Origin: a bacterium
Lineage (GTDB): Bacteria; Gemmatimonadota; Gemmatimonadetes; Longimicrobiales; RSA9
Assembly (NCBI GenBank): GCA_003242735.1
Contig: QGVH01000006.1
Coordinates: forward strand, 62,001 to 126,000
Length of the DNA: 64,000 nt
Reading direction: 5' to 3'
Part shown: positions 8,014 through 17,154 of the stretch, piece after piece
Layout: every line of letters begins with the position of its first letter
How positions within the stretch are numbered: position 1 is the first letter of the stretch
Made by a program: the position numbers and the translations under genes
Notes under the pieces: model-generated
What the model saw: the letters and a program-made list of their open reading frames with translations, nothing else
What the model was told of the DNA's origin: nothing
Databases searched by the model: none

Positions 8014-9924
8014 ATGCGCCCCGATGCTCGGTACGCCCCCAGGAGCGTCCTCACGACCCTCGCGCTCGCTCTCGCGCTGATGACCGCCGCCGCGCCCGCC
8101 GCCGCCCAGCGCACGATGAAGCCGGTGCTGCACGGCAAGCACTGGATCGCCATCACCGGCAAGCCGCTGGGCGCCACGGCCGGCGCGATGATCTTCCAGA
8201 AGGGCGGCAACGCCGTCGACGCCGCGGCCGCCATGCTCGCGGCGGTCTGCACCATGTGGGACACGCTCGGCTGCGGCGGTGAGACGCAGGCGCTGATCTA
8301 CAACCCCCACACGGGCAAGGTCATCGGCATCAACGCCCACGGCGTCGCGCCCAGCGGGGCGACCGTGGAGTTCTTCAAGAGCAAGGGCATGCGGTACCCG
8401 CCCGCCTACGGCCCGCTCGCTGCGGTCACGCCCGGCACGCCGGGCGGCCTGATGGTGATGGTCGCCGAGTTCGGCAGGCTCAGCTTGAAGGACGTGCTCG
8501 AGCCGGCGATCCAGCTCGCCGAGGGCTACCCGATCGAAGCCCAGGCCGCGAACGCCATCGAGCGCGAAAAGGAGCGGATCAAGCAATGGCCCTACTCGAA
8601 GGCGGTCTTCCTGCCGCACTTGGGCGAGGAGCGGGAGGCACCGCGGCCCGGCGAGGTCTTCCGGCAGCCGGACCTCGCCGCAACGTGGCGGAAGCTCGTC
8701 GAGGCGGAGCAGGAGGCGCTGCGCCAGGGCAAGAGCCGCAAGGAGGCGATCTACGCGGCGTACGAGCGCTTCTACAAGGGCGACATCGCGCAGGAGATCG
8801 TTCGCTCCATGCAGGAGCAGGGCGGGCTCATCACGCTCGAGGACCTGGCCAACTGGAAGGTCCGCATCGAGGAGCCCGTGTCCACGACGTACAAGGGCAT
8901 CGAGGTCTACAAGTTGACCCACTGGACCCAGGGCCCTGCGATGCTCCAGGCGCTGAACATCCTCGAGAACGTGGACCTCAAGTCCATGGGCTACAACAGC
9001 GCCCGCTACATCCACACGGTCTACCAGGCGATGAGCATGGCGTTCGCCGACCGGGACTTCTACTACGGCGACCCGTACCGCCCGCCGGTGGAGCCGATCC
9101 GCGGTCTGCTCTCGAAGGAGTACGCCCGGTCCCGCTTCGAGCAGATCAACTGGGAACGGAACGATCCCGACATCAAGCCGGGCGACCCGTACCCGTTCCA
9201 GGGCGAGACCAACCCGTTCCTGCACCTGCTGCGCGACTGGCCGCCGCGGGCGCCCGAGGCGACGACCGCCGCGAGCAGCCCGCAGGCGCTGGATGGCAGC
9301 CCTGTGCCCCGCCACGACCGTACGTTCGAGGAGGGCTTCACCGCCGGCACGACCTCGATCCAGGCGGCGGATGCCGAGGGGTGGGTCGTGTCCGCGACGC
9401 CCAGCGGCGGCTGGATCCCCGCCGTCATTGCCGGCCGCACCGGCATCGGCATGAGCCAGCGCATGCAGAGCTTCGTGCTGGACGAGCGGGAGAACCCGTT
9501 CAACGTCCTGGAGCCGGGCAAGTACCCGCGCGTGACCCTCACGCCGACCATCGCGCTGAAAGACGGCAAGCCGTACCTGTCCTTCGCGGTCCAGGGCGGC
9601 GACACGCAGGAGCAGAACCTGCTCCAGTTCTTCCTCAACGTCGTCGAGTTCGGGATGAACGTGCAGGAGGCGGCGGAGGCGGCGAACTTCATCAGCTATC
9701 AGTTGCACAGCTCGTTCGACGACCACGCCTCACAGCCCGGGCGGATCACGCTGCACGAGGCCACGCCGCCGTGGGTGCGGGCCGAGCTGCGCCGCATGGG
9801 GTACCGGCTGGACTTCCAGCCGCTCACGTCCGGGCCGATCAACGCCATCTACTTCGACCACGAGCACGGTACGTTCTGGGGCGGCTCCAGCAACCACGGC
9901 GAGGACTACGGGATCGCATGGTGA
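8014..9924 (+). CDS. ggt: Gamma-glutamyltransferase family protein
   Basis: A 636-residue precursor with a signal peptide ending around APAAAAQ, residue 32. The start at 8014 has GGAGGAG 8 bp upstream, better than longer in-frame alternatives. The enzyme is an Ntn-hydrolase that self-cleaves before a Thr; the likely nucleophile is at residues 446-447 in FTAGTTSIQ. The large-subunit glycine loop (FQKGGNAVDAAAAM) is intact. These enzymes hydrolyse or transfer gamma-glutamyl groups, for example from glutathione, in the periplasm. The segment after the nucleophile reads SATPSGGWIP, so the substrate-loop details differ from the E. coli enzyme. The stop overlaps the start of the DUF1080 gene, so the two are translated together. 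Confidence 0.93.
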   Translation: MRPDARYAPRSVLTTLALALALMTAAAPAAAQRTMKPVLHGKHWIAITGKPLGATAGAMIFQKGGNAVDAAAAMLAAVCTMWDTLGCGGETQALIYNPHTGKVIGINAHGVAPSGATVEFFKSKGMRYPPAYGPLAAVTPGTPGGLMVMVAEFGRLSLKDVLEPAIQLAEGYPIEAQAANAIEREKERIKQWPYSKAVFLPHLGEEREAPRPGEVFRQPDLAATWRKLVEAEQEALRQGKSRKEAIYAAYERFYKGDIAQEIVRSMQEQGGLITLEDLANWKVRIEEPVSTTYKGIEVYKLTHWTQGPAMLQALNILENVDLKSMGYNSARYIHTVYQAMSMAFADRDFYYGDPYRPPVEPIRGLLSKEYARSRFEQINWERNDPDIKPGDPYPFQGETNPFLHLLRDWPPRAPEATTAASSPQALDGSPVPRHDRTFEEGFTAGTTSIQAADAEGWVVSATPSGGWIPAVIAGRTGIGMSQRMQSFVLDERENPFNVLEPGKYPRVTLTPTIALKDGKPYLSFAVQGGDTQEQNLLQFFLNVVEFGMNVQEAAEAANFISYQLHSSFDDHASQPGRITLHEATPPWVRAELRRMGYRLDFQPLTSGPINAIYFDHEHGTFWGGSSNHGEDYGIAW

Positions 9925-10736
9925 TGACGACGACATCGACGCGCAGCGCCGCTCGCGCGCTCGTCTTCATCGTCGCCGTGGCGCTCCCGGCGACGCCCGC
10001 CTGCGCGCGGCAGAAAGAAGCACGCGCGCCGCACGAGTGGGCGCCCAACGATCCGACGCGCCCGCGGCCGCCCGTCGTGGACCCCGGCCGGCCGCTGGCC
10101 GAGGATCCCGCGGGCCGCGTGCCCTCGGACGCGATCGTGCTGTTCGGCGGCGGCGACCTGTCGCGGTGGACGAGCAACGGCGGGGAAGCGAAGTGGAAGG
10201 TCGGCGACGGTTGGTTCGAGGTCGTCCCCGGCACCGGCAACCTCGCCACGCGCGACTCGTTCGGCGATGTACAGCTCCACATCGAGTGGGCCGCGCCCTC
10301 GCCGCCGCAGGGTACGGGGCAAGACCGCGGCAACAGCGGCGTCTTCTTCATGGGGCGCTACGAGGTCCAGATCCTCGACTCGTACATGAACGAGACCTAC
10401 GCGGACGGGCAGGCCGCAGCGCTGTACGGCCAGCACCCGCCGCTGGTCAACGCCAGCCGGCCGCCGGGCGAGTGGCAGACGTTCGACATCATCTTCCGCC
10501 GACCCCGGTTCGGCGCCGACGGCGAGCTGATCCGCCCCGCGATCGTCACCGTCTTCCACAACGGCGTGCTGGTGCACGACCACGCCGAGATGTTCGGCCC
10601 CACGGCGCACATGGCGCGTCGGCCGTACGAGCCGCACCCGGACCGCCTGCCGCTCGTGCTCCAGGACCACGGCCAGCCGGTCCGGTTCCGCAACATCTGG
10701 ATCCGCGACCTGGAGCGGACGGAGCCGTCGATGTGA
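9918..10736 (+). CDS. DUF1080 (3-keto-disaccharide hydrolase-type) secreted protein
   Basis: A 272-residue protein with a signal peptide (ALVFIVAVALPATPACA) and one DUF1080 jelly-roll domain from about residue 75. Family landmarks are IVLFGGGDLSRW, GNSGVFFMGRYEVQILDS, a WQTFDIIFRRP strand and the final VRFRNIWIRDLE. Characterised DUF1080 enzymes act on 3-keto-glycosides, which fits the GMC dehydrogenase set at 2-7 kb. The start is the ATG at 9918 or the one at 9924; both overlap the stop of the upstream gamma-glutamyltransferase gene. The Cys in the signal region (TPACARQ) could make it a lipoprotein, but the lipobox is poor. Confidence 0.9.
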   Translation: MVMTTTSTRSAARALVFIVAVALPATPACARQKEARAPHEWAPNDPTRPRPPVVDPGRPLAEDPAGRVPSDAIVLFGGGDLSRWTSNGGEAKWKVGDGWFEVVPGTGNLATRDSFGDVQLHIEWAAPSPPQGTGQDRGNSGVFFMGRYEVQILDSYMNETYADGQAAALYGQHPPLVNASRPPGEWQTFDIIFRRPRFGADGELIRPAIVTVFHNGVLVHDHAEMFGPTAHMARRPYEPHPDRLPLVLQDHGQPVRFRNIWIRDLERTEPSM

Positions 10737-11467
10737 GAGTGGACGCCTGGAACGTCACGCCCGCCGAGGCGCGCGAGGTGCAGCTCCGGCTGCGGGAGCG
10801 GATCATCATGCGCCCGCCGCGCGGCTTCTCTCCGCGCCTCGTCGGCGGCGCGGACCTCTCCATCCAGCGCTTCAGCCGCCGCGGCTACGCGGGCATCGTC
10901 GTGATCGATGCGGACTCGTTCGAGACGGTAGACGAGGCGACGGCGGCGGTGGACGTGACGTTCCCCTACGTCCCCGGCCTGCTCAGCTTCCGCGAGCTCC
11001 CGGCCGTCGCCGCCGCATGGCGGCGTCTGCGCACGAAGCCGGATGTCCTCATCTTCGACGGCCACGGCTATGCGCACCCGCGCCGGTTCGGCATCGCCTG
11101 CCACGGCGGCCTGCTCTTCGACCTGCCCACCATCGGCTGCGCCAAGTCCATCCTCGTCGGCCGGCACGGCCCGCTGGGCGAGGCGCGCGGCGCCACCGCG
11201 CCGCTGGTGGATGACGACGAGGTCATCGGCATGGCGGTGCGGACCCGGGACGGCGTGCGCCCGGTCTACGTCTCCATCGGCCACCGTATGGACCTCGAGA
11301 CCGCCGTCTCGCTGGTGCTGCGCATGGCCACAGGGTTCCGCGAGCCGGAGACCACCCGCCGGAGCCACCGGCTGGTCAACGAGCTGCGGCGCCGCGCGGA
11401 GGCGCGGAGGGGAGAGGCGGTTGACAGCCGGCTCACGCCGTTGCCCGTTTTACGCCCCATGCCGTAG
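10733..11467 (+). CDS. nfi: Endonuclease V
   Basis: A 244-residue protein, close to the usual 220-240. It starts at a GTG that overlaps the previous stop. It nicks DNA near deaminated bases such as hypoxanthine. Visible motifs match the family: VGGADLSI with the first catalytic Asp, YVPGLLSFRE with the catalytic Glu and the wedge Pro-Tyr, LIFDGHGYAHPRRFGIACHGG with the second catalytic Asp, and the strand PTIGCAKSIL. It is cytoplasmic. A repair enzyme translationally coupled to a secreted DUF1080 protein makes no obvious functional sense and is probably transcript hitch-hiking. A promoter-like sequence for the next gene lies inside its last codons. Confidence 0.93.
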   Translation: MRVDAWNVTPAEAREVQLRLRERIIMRPPRGFSPRLVGGADLSIQRFSRRGYAGIVVIDADSFETVDEATAAVDVTFPYVPGLLSFRELPAVAAAWRRLRTKPDVLIFDGHGYAHPRRFGIACHGGLLFDLPTIGCAKSILVGRHGPLGEARGATAPLVDDDEVIGMAVRTRDGVRPVYVSIGHRMDLETAVSLVLRMATGFREPETTRRSHRLVNELRRRAEARRGEAVDSRLTPLPVLRPMP

Positions 11468-11470
11468 AAT
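11441..11470 (+). promoter_or_regulatory. Candidate promoter for the symporter/kinase/glycosidase set
   Basis: TTGCCC (11441-11446), an 18-bp gap, then TAGAAT (11465-11470), about 45 bp before the symporter start. It overlaps the end of the endonuclease V gene. The assignment rests only on resemblance to a sigma-70 promoter. Confidence 0.45.
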
Positions 11471-11515
11471 GGCTGCGTTCCAGCGCAAACCCTGACCCGC
11501 CGCGGACGGCATGCC

Positions 11516-13345
11516 ATGAACCTCGTCTTCGCCGACTGGGCCATTATCGCCGCCTACTTCGTCGCCGCGCTGGCGGTCGGCCTCGCGGTCAGCCGCAGGG
11601 CCGGGCGCAGCACGGCCTCCTACTTCCTCTCCGGCCGCAGCATGCCCTGGTGGCTGTTGGGCACCTCGATGGTCGCCACCACGTTCTCCACGGACACCCC
11701 CAATCTGGTCACGGACATCGTCCGGCAGAACGGCGTGGCGGGGAACTGGGTGTGGTGGGCGTTCCTGCTCACCGGCATGCTGACCGTGTTCGTCTACGCC
11801 AAGTTGTGGCGGCGCGCCGGCGTGCTCACCGACCTCGAGTTCTACGAGCTGCGCTACTCGGGCAAGCCGGCCGCGTTCCTGCGCGGCTTCCGCGCGCTCT
11901 ATCTCGGCGTGTTCTTCAACGTCGCCATCATGGCGACCGTCACGCTCGCGGCAATGAAGATCGCGGGCGTGCTGCTCGGCCTCTCGCCCGTCGCCACGAT
12001 CCTGCTCGCGGGCGGCGTGACGGTCGTGTTCAGTATGGCGGGCGGGCTGACCGGCGTCCTGCTCACCGACTTCCTCCTCTTCCTCACGGCAATGGCCGGC
12101 TCCATCGCGGCGGCCGTCGTCGCGCTGCGGCACCCGGACGTCGGCGGGCTGTCGAACCTGCTCGCGCACCCCAACGTCGCCGCGAGCATCGACCTGCTCC
12201 CGGACTTCTCGGACCCCGCGGCCTACGTCCCCCTGCTCGTCGTGCCCCTCGCGGTGCAGTGGTGGAGCGTATGGTACCCCGGCTCCGAGCCGGGCGGCGG
12301 CGGCTACGTCGCACAACGGATGCTCTCGGCCCGCAACGAGCAGGAGGCCACGGCGGCGACGCTGCTCTTCAACGTCGCCCACTACGCGCTGCGGCCGTGG
12401 CCGTGGATCCTCGTCGCGCTCGCATCGCTCGTCGTGTTCCCGACCGTGGACTCGCTGCGCGAGGCGTTCCCGAACCTGCCCGAGAGCATCCTCGGCCACG
12501 ACCTGGCCTACCCCGCGATGCTCACGTTCCTGCCCGCGGGTCTGCTCGGCCTCGTCGTCGCGTCGCTCGCCGCGGCGTACATGTCCACCATCTCGACGCA
12601 CCTGAACTGGGGCGCGTCGTACGTGGTGAACGACTTCTGGAAGCGCTTCGTCGAGCCGGACGCGAGCGAGCGGCGCCTCGTCCTGGTCGGCCGCGTCTCG
12701 ACCGTGCTGCTCATGGTGCTCGCCTCGCTGTTCGCGCTGTGGCTCCAGAACGCGCTCCAGGCGTTCCAGATCCTGCTCCAGATCGGCGCGGGCACCGGCC
12801 TGCTCTTCATCCTCCGCTGGTTCTGGTGGCGCATCAACGCGTTCAGCGAGCTGGCCGCGATGATCGTCTCGTTCCTCGTCGCGGTCTACCTCGAGCTGGT
12901 GCACCCCGCTCTCTTCCCCGCGGCGCCGCTCGGCCCGACGGTCAAGCTGCTGATGGGCGTGGGCATCACGACCGCCGCGTGGATCGCCGTCACGTTCGCC
13001 ACGCGACCCACCGACGAGGAGACGCTGCGCCGGTTCTACGCGCTGGTGCGGCCGGGCGGGCCGGGCTGGGCGCCGGTGGTGCGCCGCGCCGCCGCGGAAG
13101 GGCGCCCGCTGGAGGCCGCCGGCGAGCGCTGGACCGTGCCGCAGGGCATCCTGGCCATGCTCGCGGGCTGCTTCGCGGTCTACTCGGCGCTGTTCGGCAT
13201 CGGCTCCTGGCTCTACGGCCGCTACCTCGTCGCAGCCGCGCTCACCGCCGTCGCCATCGTAGCGTCCGTCTACCTGGTGCGGGTGTGGGGCGCGGTGAGC
13301 CGGGGCGTGCCCGAGCCCGTCGACCGAGAGGTGCCGGCGCAATGA
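11516..13345 (+). CDS. Sodium:solute symporter (SSS family)
   Basis: A 609-residue inner-membrane transporter with about 13-14 hydrophobic segments. The first is DWAIIAAYFVAALAVGLAVS, and TASYFLSGRSMPWWLLGTSMVATTFSTDTP is the family-typical TM2 region with sodium-site Ser/Thr residues. The TM9-like segment LLGLVVASLAAAYMSTISTHLNWG is also typical. It probably imports a sugar or related solute using sodium. It is the first gene of a four-gene rightward set whose later members are a sugar nucleotidyltransferase (4-bp overlap), a galactokinase-like kinase and an exported GH109-like glycosidase. That context predicts a released monosaccharide as its cargo. A C-terminal cytosolic stretch with many Arg/Glu residues precedes the last two helices. 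Confidence 0.92.
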   Translation: MNLVFADWAIIAAYFVAALAVGLAVSRRAGRSTASYFLSGRSMPWWLLGTSMVATTFSTDTPNLVTDIVRQNGVAGNWVWWAFLLTGMLTVFVYAKLWRRAGVLTDLEFYELRYSGKPAAFLRGFRALYLGVFFNVAIMATVTLAAMKIAGVLLGLSPVATILLAGGVTVVFSMAGGLTGVLLTDFLLFLTAMAGSIAAAVVALRHPDVGGLSNLLAHPNVAASIDLLPDFSDPAAYVPLLVVPLAVQWWSVWYPGSEPGGGGYVAQRMLSARNEQEATAATLLFNVAHYALRPWPWILVALASLVVFPTVDSLREAFPNLPESILGHDLAYPAMLTFLPAGLLGLVVASLAAAYMSTISTHLNWGASYVVNDFWKRFVEPDASERRLVLVGRVSTVLLMVLASLFALWLQNALQAFQILLQIGAGTGLLFILRWFWWRINAFSELAAMIVSFLVAVYLELVHPALFPAAPLGPTVKLLMGVGITTAAWIAVTFATRPTDEETLRRFYALVRPGGPGWAPVVRRAAAEGRPLEAAGERWTVPQGILAMLAGCFAVYSALFGIGSWLYGRYLVAAALTAVAIVASVYLVRVWGAVSRGVPEPVDREVPAQ

Positions 13346-14169
13346 CGTCGCGCGTGTCCGCACCCGCGCGCGCTGTGGTCCTCGCCGCGGGTCGTGGCAC
13401 GCGCATGCGGCGGCCCGCGCCCGCCGTGCCGCTCGACGACGCGCAGCGCCGCATGGCGGACCGCGGGCTCAAGCCGCTGGTCCCGTTCCACGGCCACGCG
13501 TACATCGACTTCGTCCTCAGCGCGCTGGCCGACGGTGGATGCCGCGAGGTTTGCATCGTGGTGCCGCGCGGCGACGACGCGATCCGCGCCCACTACGCGG
13601 CGATCGGCACACGGCGTATCCGCCTCTCGTTCGCTGCGCAGGACGAACCCCTCGGCTCCGCGCACGCGTTGCTCACCGCGGAGGCGTTCGTCGGGGACGA
13701 CGAGTTCCTGGTCGTCAACGCGGACAACGTCTACCCGCCCGCCGCGGTCGCCGCGCTGCTCGATGCGCGCGGCAACGCGCTGGCCGGGTTCCGGCGCAGC
13801 ACGCTCATCGCCGGCGGAATCCCGGCCGAGCGCATCGCGGCGTACGCGCTCGTCCGCGCGGACGGGGAAGGCTTCCTCGCCGAGATCGTGGAGAAACCCG
13901 GCCCGGAGGAACTCAGCCGGTTCGGCGACGACGCGCTGGTGAGCATGACGCTTTGGCGCTTCACCCCTGCGATCCTCGATGCGTGCCGCAGCATCGCTCC
14001 GTCCGCTCGCGGCGAGTACGAGCTGCCGGACGCGGTTGCGTACGCCACGCGTGAGCTCGGCGCGCGCTTCCGCGTCGTGCCCGTGGAGGGCGGCGTGCTC
14101 GACCTCTCGTGCCGGGAGGACATCCCATTCGTGGCCGAACGCCTGCGCGGCGTGCGCGTGGAGCTGTGA
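13342..14169 (+). CDS. NDP-sugar pyrophosphorylase-like nucleotidyltransferase
   Basis: A 275-residue protein. The N-terminal signature VVLAAGRGTRMRRP is the nucleotide-binding loop of sugar-1-phosphate nucleotidyltransferases. FLVVNADNVYPP carries the metal-binding Asp, and FLAEIVEKPG is the typical EKP strand. The expected reaction is sugar-1-phosphate plus NTP giving NDP-sugar and pyrophosphate. There is no hexapeptide acyltransferase tail. The ATG overlaps the symporter stop by 4 bp, so translation is coupled. The next gene encodes a sugar-1-kinase type protein, so kinase and pyrophosphorylase could act in sequence. The base and sugar specificity cannot be read from the sequence. Confidence 0.88.
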   Translation: MTSRVSAPARAVVLAAGRGTRMRRPAPAVPLDDAQRRMADRGLKPLVPFHGHAYIDFVLSALADGGCREVCIVVPRGDDAIRAHYAAIGTRRIRLSFAAQDEPLGSAHALLTAEAFVGDDEFLVVNADNVYPPAAVAALLDARGNALAGFRRSTLIAGGIPAERIAAYALVRADGEGFLAEIVEKPGPEELSRFGDDALVSMTLWRFTPAILDACRSIAPSARGEYELPDAVAYATRELGARFRVVPVEGGVLDLSCREDIPFVAERLRGVRVEL

Positions 14170-14242
14170 CGATGGACGGTTCGGGGGCGCAAGGCGAGAT
14201 GATCGACCGCGCTTTCACTTCCGCGGTTCCATCGATGCGACC

Positions 14243-15697
14243 ATGAACGGTGGGCAGCCGCCCGGCGCCACGGGAGCGCGCATGGAAACCGCGAGCCGCG
14301 CGGCGCGGCTCCTCGCCGAGCCGAGCGCGCCGCTGGGCACGTTGACGGAGCCGGCCGCCCTCGCGGACTCTCTCGCCGCCGAAGGCCTCGCGCCGGACGC
14401 CGCCGACCACCGAGCGCGGCGCCTCGCCCGATGCGCGCAGGCGCTGCTCGACACGGGCGTTCCGCCGGACCGCGCGGCATGCGCGCTCATCGTGCCCGGC
14501 CGCATCGAGGTGTTGGGCAAACACACCGACTACGCGGGCGGACGCAGCCTGTTGGCCGCCGTGGAGCGCGGGATCGCGCTCGTCGCAGCGGCACGTTCGG
14601 ATGCACACCTGAGCATCCACGACTTCGGCTGCGGCGCGCACGCCGCGTTCGACCTCTCGCCCGACCTCCACACCGAGCCCGGCGACTGGACCAACTACGC
14701 AATGACCGCGGCGCGGCGGCTGGCACGGGACTTCGGCCCCGTGGGTCGCGCGGCCGACATCGCCTTCGAGAGCGACCTCCCGTCCGCCGCGGGGCTGAGC
14801 AGCTCGAGCGCGCTGATCGTCGCCCTCGGCATCGCCCTCGGCGCGGTGAACGGGATCGCGCGGCACGAGGCGTTCCGCCGCGTCGTCACCCGAGACGAAG
14901 ACCTCGCAGACTACCTCGCCGCCGTTGAGAGCGGCGCGCCGTTCCGCGGACTGGGCGGCGACCGAGGCGTCGGCACCCAGGGCGGGAGCGAAGACCACAC
15001 CGCGATCCTGTACGCCAGGCCTGGCCACCTGGCGCAATACGTGTTCGTCCCCACGCGCCTCGAGCGCGTCGTGCCGCTTCCTGCCGGCGTCGTCTTCGCC
15101 ATCGGCGTGAGCGGCGTGCACGCGGTCAAGACCGGGGCCGCACTGCGGCTGTACAACCGCGCGTCGAGCCAGGCGCGCCGCATCGCGGAGCTCTGGCAGA
15201 GGGCGACCGGCCGGAGCGACACGACCATCGGCGCTGCGTTGGAGGCGGGGCCTGACGCGGCGGAACGGCTGCGGGCCATCATCGCGGGAGCGGACCGCGG
15301 CGCGGCGCCGACCGACGCCCTGCTGGCGCGCCTCGACCAGTTCATCGCCGAGACGCGGGAGATCATCCCCGCGGCGGCCGATGCGCTGGCCGCTGGCGAC
15401 CTCGCAGCGTTCGGCCGCGCCGTGGACCGCTCGCAGGTGCTCGCGGAGCGCGCGCTGGCCAACCAGGTGGATGAGACCGTGTTCCTGGCGCGGTCGGCAC
15501 GCGAGTTGGGCGCGGTTGCCGCATCCGCGTTCGGCGCGGGCTTCGGCGGCAGCGTCTGGGCGCTCGTCCAGGAGGCCGACGCCGCCCGTTTCCTCGACGC
15601 GTGGCGCAACGCGTATCTCGCCCGCTTCCCCTCACGGGCCGCGGATGCCAGGTTCTTCACCACCCGCGCGGGGCCGCCCGCGCTGCGCGTTGCCTAG
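14243..15697 (+). CDS. Galactokinase-like GHMP sugar kinase
   Basis: A 484-residue GHMP kinase, longer than E. coli galactokinase (382) because of about 85 extra N-terminal residues. The substrate motif reads PGRIEVLGKHTDYAGG: the usual GEH becomes GKH and Asn becomes Glu. The ATP loop is DLPSAAGLSSSSAL and motif 3 is GAGFGGSVWAL. The catalytic-Asp region reads GGSEDH instead of the usual GxMDQ. These changes sit around the sugar pocket, so the substrate may not be galactose itself. The start is the ATG at 14243; an internal ATG at 14282 is also possible. It lies between the nucleotidyltransferase and a GH109-like glycosidase, consistent with phosphorylating a salvaged sugar at C1. Confidence 0.88.
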   Translation: MNGGQPPGATGARMETASRAARLLAEPSAPLGTLTEPAALADSLAAEGLAPDAADHRARRLARCAQALLDTGVPPDRAACALIVPGRIEVLGKHTDYAGGRSLLAAVERGIALVAAARSDAHLSIHDFGCGAHAAFDLSPDLHTEPGDWTNYAMTAARRLARDFGPVGRAADIAFESDLPSAAGLSSSSALIVALGIALGAVNGIARHEAFRRVVTRDEDLADYLAAVESGAPFRGLGGDRGVGTQGGSEDHTAILYARPGHLAQYVFVPTRLERVVPLPAGVVFAIGVSGVHAVKTGAALRLYNRASSQARRIAELWQRATGRSDTTIGAALEAGPDAAERLRAIIAGADRGAAPTDALLARLDQFIAETREIIPAAADALAAGDLAAFGRAVDRSQVLAERALANQVDETVFLARSARELGAVAASAFGAGFGGSVWALVQEADAARFLDAWRNAYLARFPSRAADARFFTTRAGPPALRVA

Positions 15698-15783
15698 GCG
15701 AGCGCCGGCCGAGGCGCCGCGACGCGACACGGGCCCGCAGGAGCAGCGAGACGACCATCACACCGCGAATCGGGAGCAGCACC

Positions 15784-17154
15784 ATGGCCGACGCATTCGA
15801 CCGCAGGGAGTTCCTCGTGACCGCAGCCGCGGCGGGCCTGGGCCTGACGCTGGACCCCGGGCGGCTCGCGGCCGCAGCGGCGGAGCAGCCACCAGCGCCT
15901 GCCGCACAGGAGCCACGGCTGTTCGCCGCGCCGCCGATCGAGACGGTCCGCATGGGCTTCGTCGGCGTGGGGCACCAGGGCGCGAGCCACGTGCGCAACT
16001 TCCTGCGCATCGAGGGCGTGGAGATCCGTGCCGTGTGCGACATCGTGCCCGAGAAGGCGGCGCGCATCCAGAAGTGGGTCGTCGAGGCGGGGCAGCCCGA
16101 GCCCAAGGCCTACACCCGCGGGCCGGAAGACTTCCGCCGCATGTGTGAGGAGGAGGACCTGGACCTCGTCTTCACCGCCACCCCCTGGGAATGGCACGCA
16201 CCCGTGTGCCTCGCCGCGATGCGCAACGGGAAGCACGCGGCGACCGAGGTGCCGATGGCCGTCACCATCGACGAGTGCTGGGAGCTGGTGGAGACCGCGG
16301 AGAAGACTCGCCGGCACTGCGTGATGATGGAGAACTGCTGCTACGACCGCACCGAGATGATGATCCTGAACATGGTGCGGCGCGGGCTGTTCGGCGAGCT
16401 GCTCCACGCGGAGTGCGGCTACCTGCACGACCTGCGCGCGCTCAAGCTCACCGACTTCTACGAGGGGCGCTGGCGCATCCGCCACTCGATCGAACGCAAC
16501 GGCGACCTCTACCCGACCCACGGGCTCGGCCCCGTCGCCCAGTGGATGGACATCAACCGCGGCAACCAGTTCGACTACCTGGTCTCCATGGCCAGCCCGT
16601 CCCGCGGGCTCAACCTCTGGGCCGCGGAGCACATCGGGCCGGACAGCCCGGAGGCGAAGCAGCGCTACGCGCTGGGCGACGTGGTCACCACGCTGATCCG
16701 CACGGTCCGCGGGCAGACCATCCTGGTGACACACGACACCAACTCGCCGCGGCCGTACAGCCGCCGGATCCTGCTCCAGGGGACCAAGGGCCTCGTGCGC
16801 AAGTACCCGGAGCAGAAGATCCACATCGAGGGCCGCAGCCCGGAGCACCGGTGGGAGGACCTGGAGGCGTACCGCGCCGAGTTCGAGCACCCGATCTGGA
16901 AGGCGCTCGAAGAGCGCTCGCGCGGGGCGGGGCACGGCGGCATGGACTTCATCGAGGACTACCGCCTCATCGAGTGCCTCCGGAAGGGCGAGCCCATGGA
17001 CATGGACGTCTACGACGGCGCGGCGTGGAGCGCGGTCAGCGAGCTGAGCGCCCGGTCCATTGCGGAGCGTAGCCGGCCCGTGGACTTCCCGGACTTCACC
17101 CGCGGCGCGTGGCGGTCGAGGCCGCCGCTCGGCATCGTCGGCGCAGGGGTCTGA
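15784..17154 (+). CDS. Tat-exported GH109-like NAD-dependent glycosidase (Gfo/Idh fold)
   Basis: A 456-residue protein with a twin-arginine signal (DRREFLVTAAAAGLGL) at residues 6-21. The Rossmann fold begins with MGFVGVGHQGASH. In place of the common EKP motif it has TEVPMAVTIDECWELVE, then HCVMMENCCY and YPTHGLGPVAQW. Together these are the hallmarks of glycoside hydrolase family 109, whose known members remove alpha-N-acetylgalactosamine using bound NAD+. Tat export suits a protein that must fold around its cofactor before leaving the cytoplasm. It sits downstream of a symporter, nucleotidyltransferase and sugar kinase, so a release, import and activation route is plausible. An oxidoreductase role is the alternative. 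Confidence 0.88.
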   Translation: MADAFDRREFLVTAAAAGLGLTLDPGRLAAAAAEQPPAPAAQEPRLFAAPPIETVRMGFVGVGHQGASHVRNFLRIEGVEIRAVCDIVPEKAARIQKWVVEAGQPEPKAYTRGPEDFRRMCEEEDLDLVFTATPWEWHAPVCLAAMRNGKHAATEVPMAVTIDECWELVETAEKTRRHCVMMENCCYDRTEMMILNMVRRGLFGELLHAECGYLHDLRALKLTDFYEGRWRIRHSIERNGDLYPTHGLGPVAQWMDINRGNQFDYLVSMASPSRGLNLWAAEHIGPDSPEAKQRYALGDVVTTLIRTVRGQTILVTHDTNSPRPYSRRILLQGTKGLVRKYPEQKIHIEGRSPEHRWEDLEAYRAEFEHPIWKALEERSRGAGHGGMDFIEDYRLIECLRKGEPMDMDVYDGAAWSAVSELSARSIAERSRPVDFPDFTRGAWRSRPPLGIVGAGV

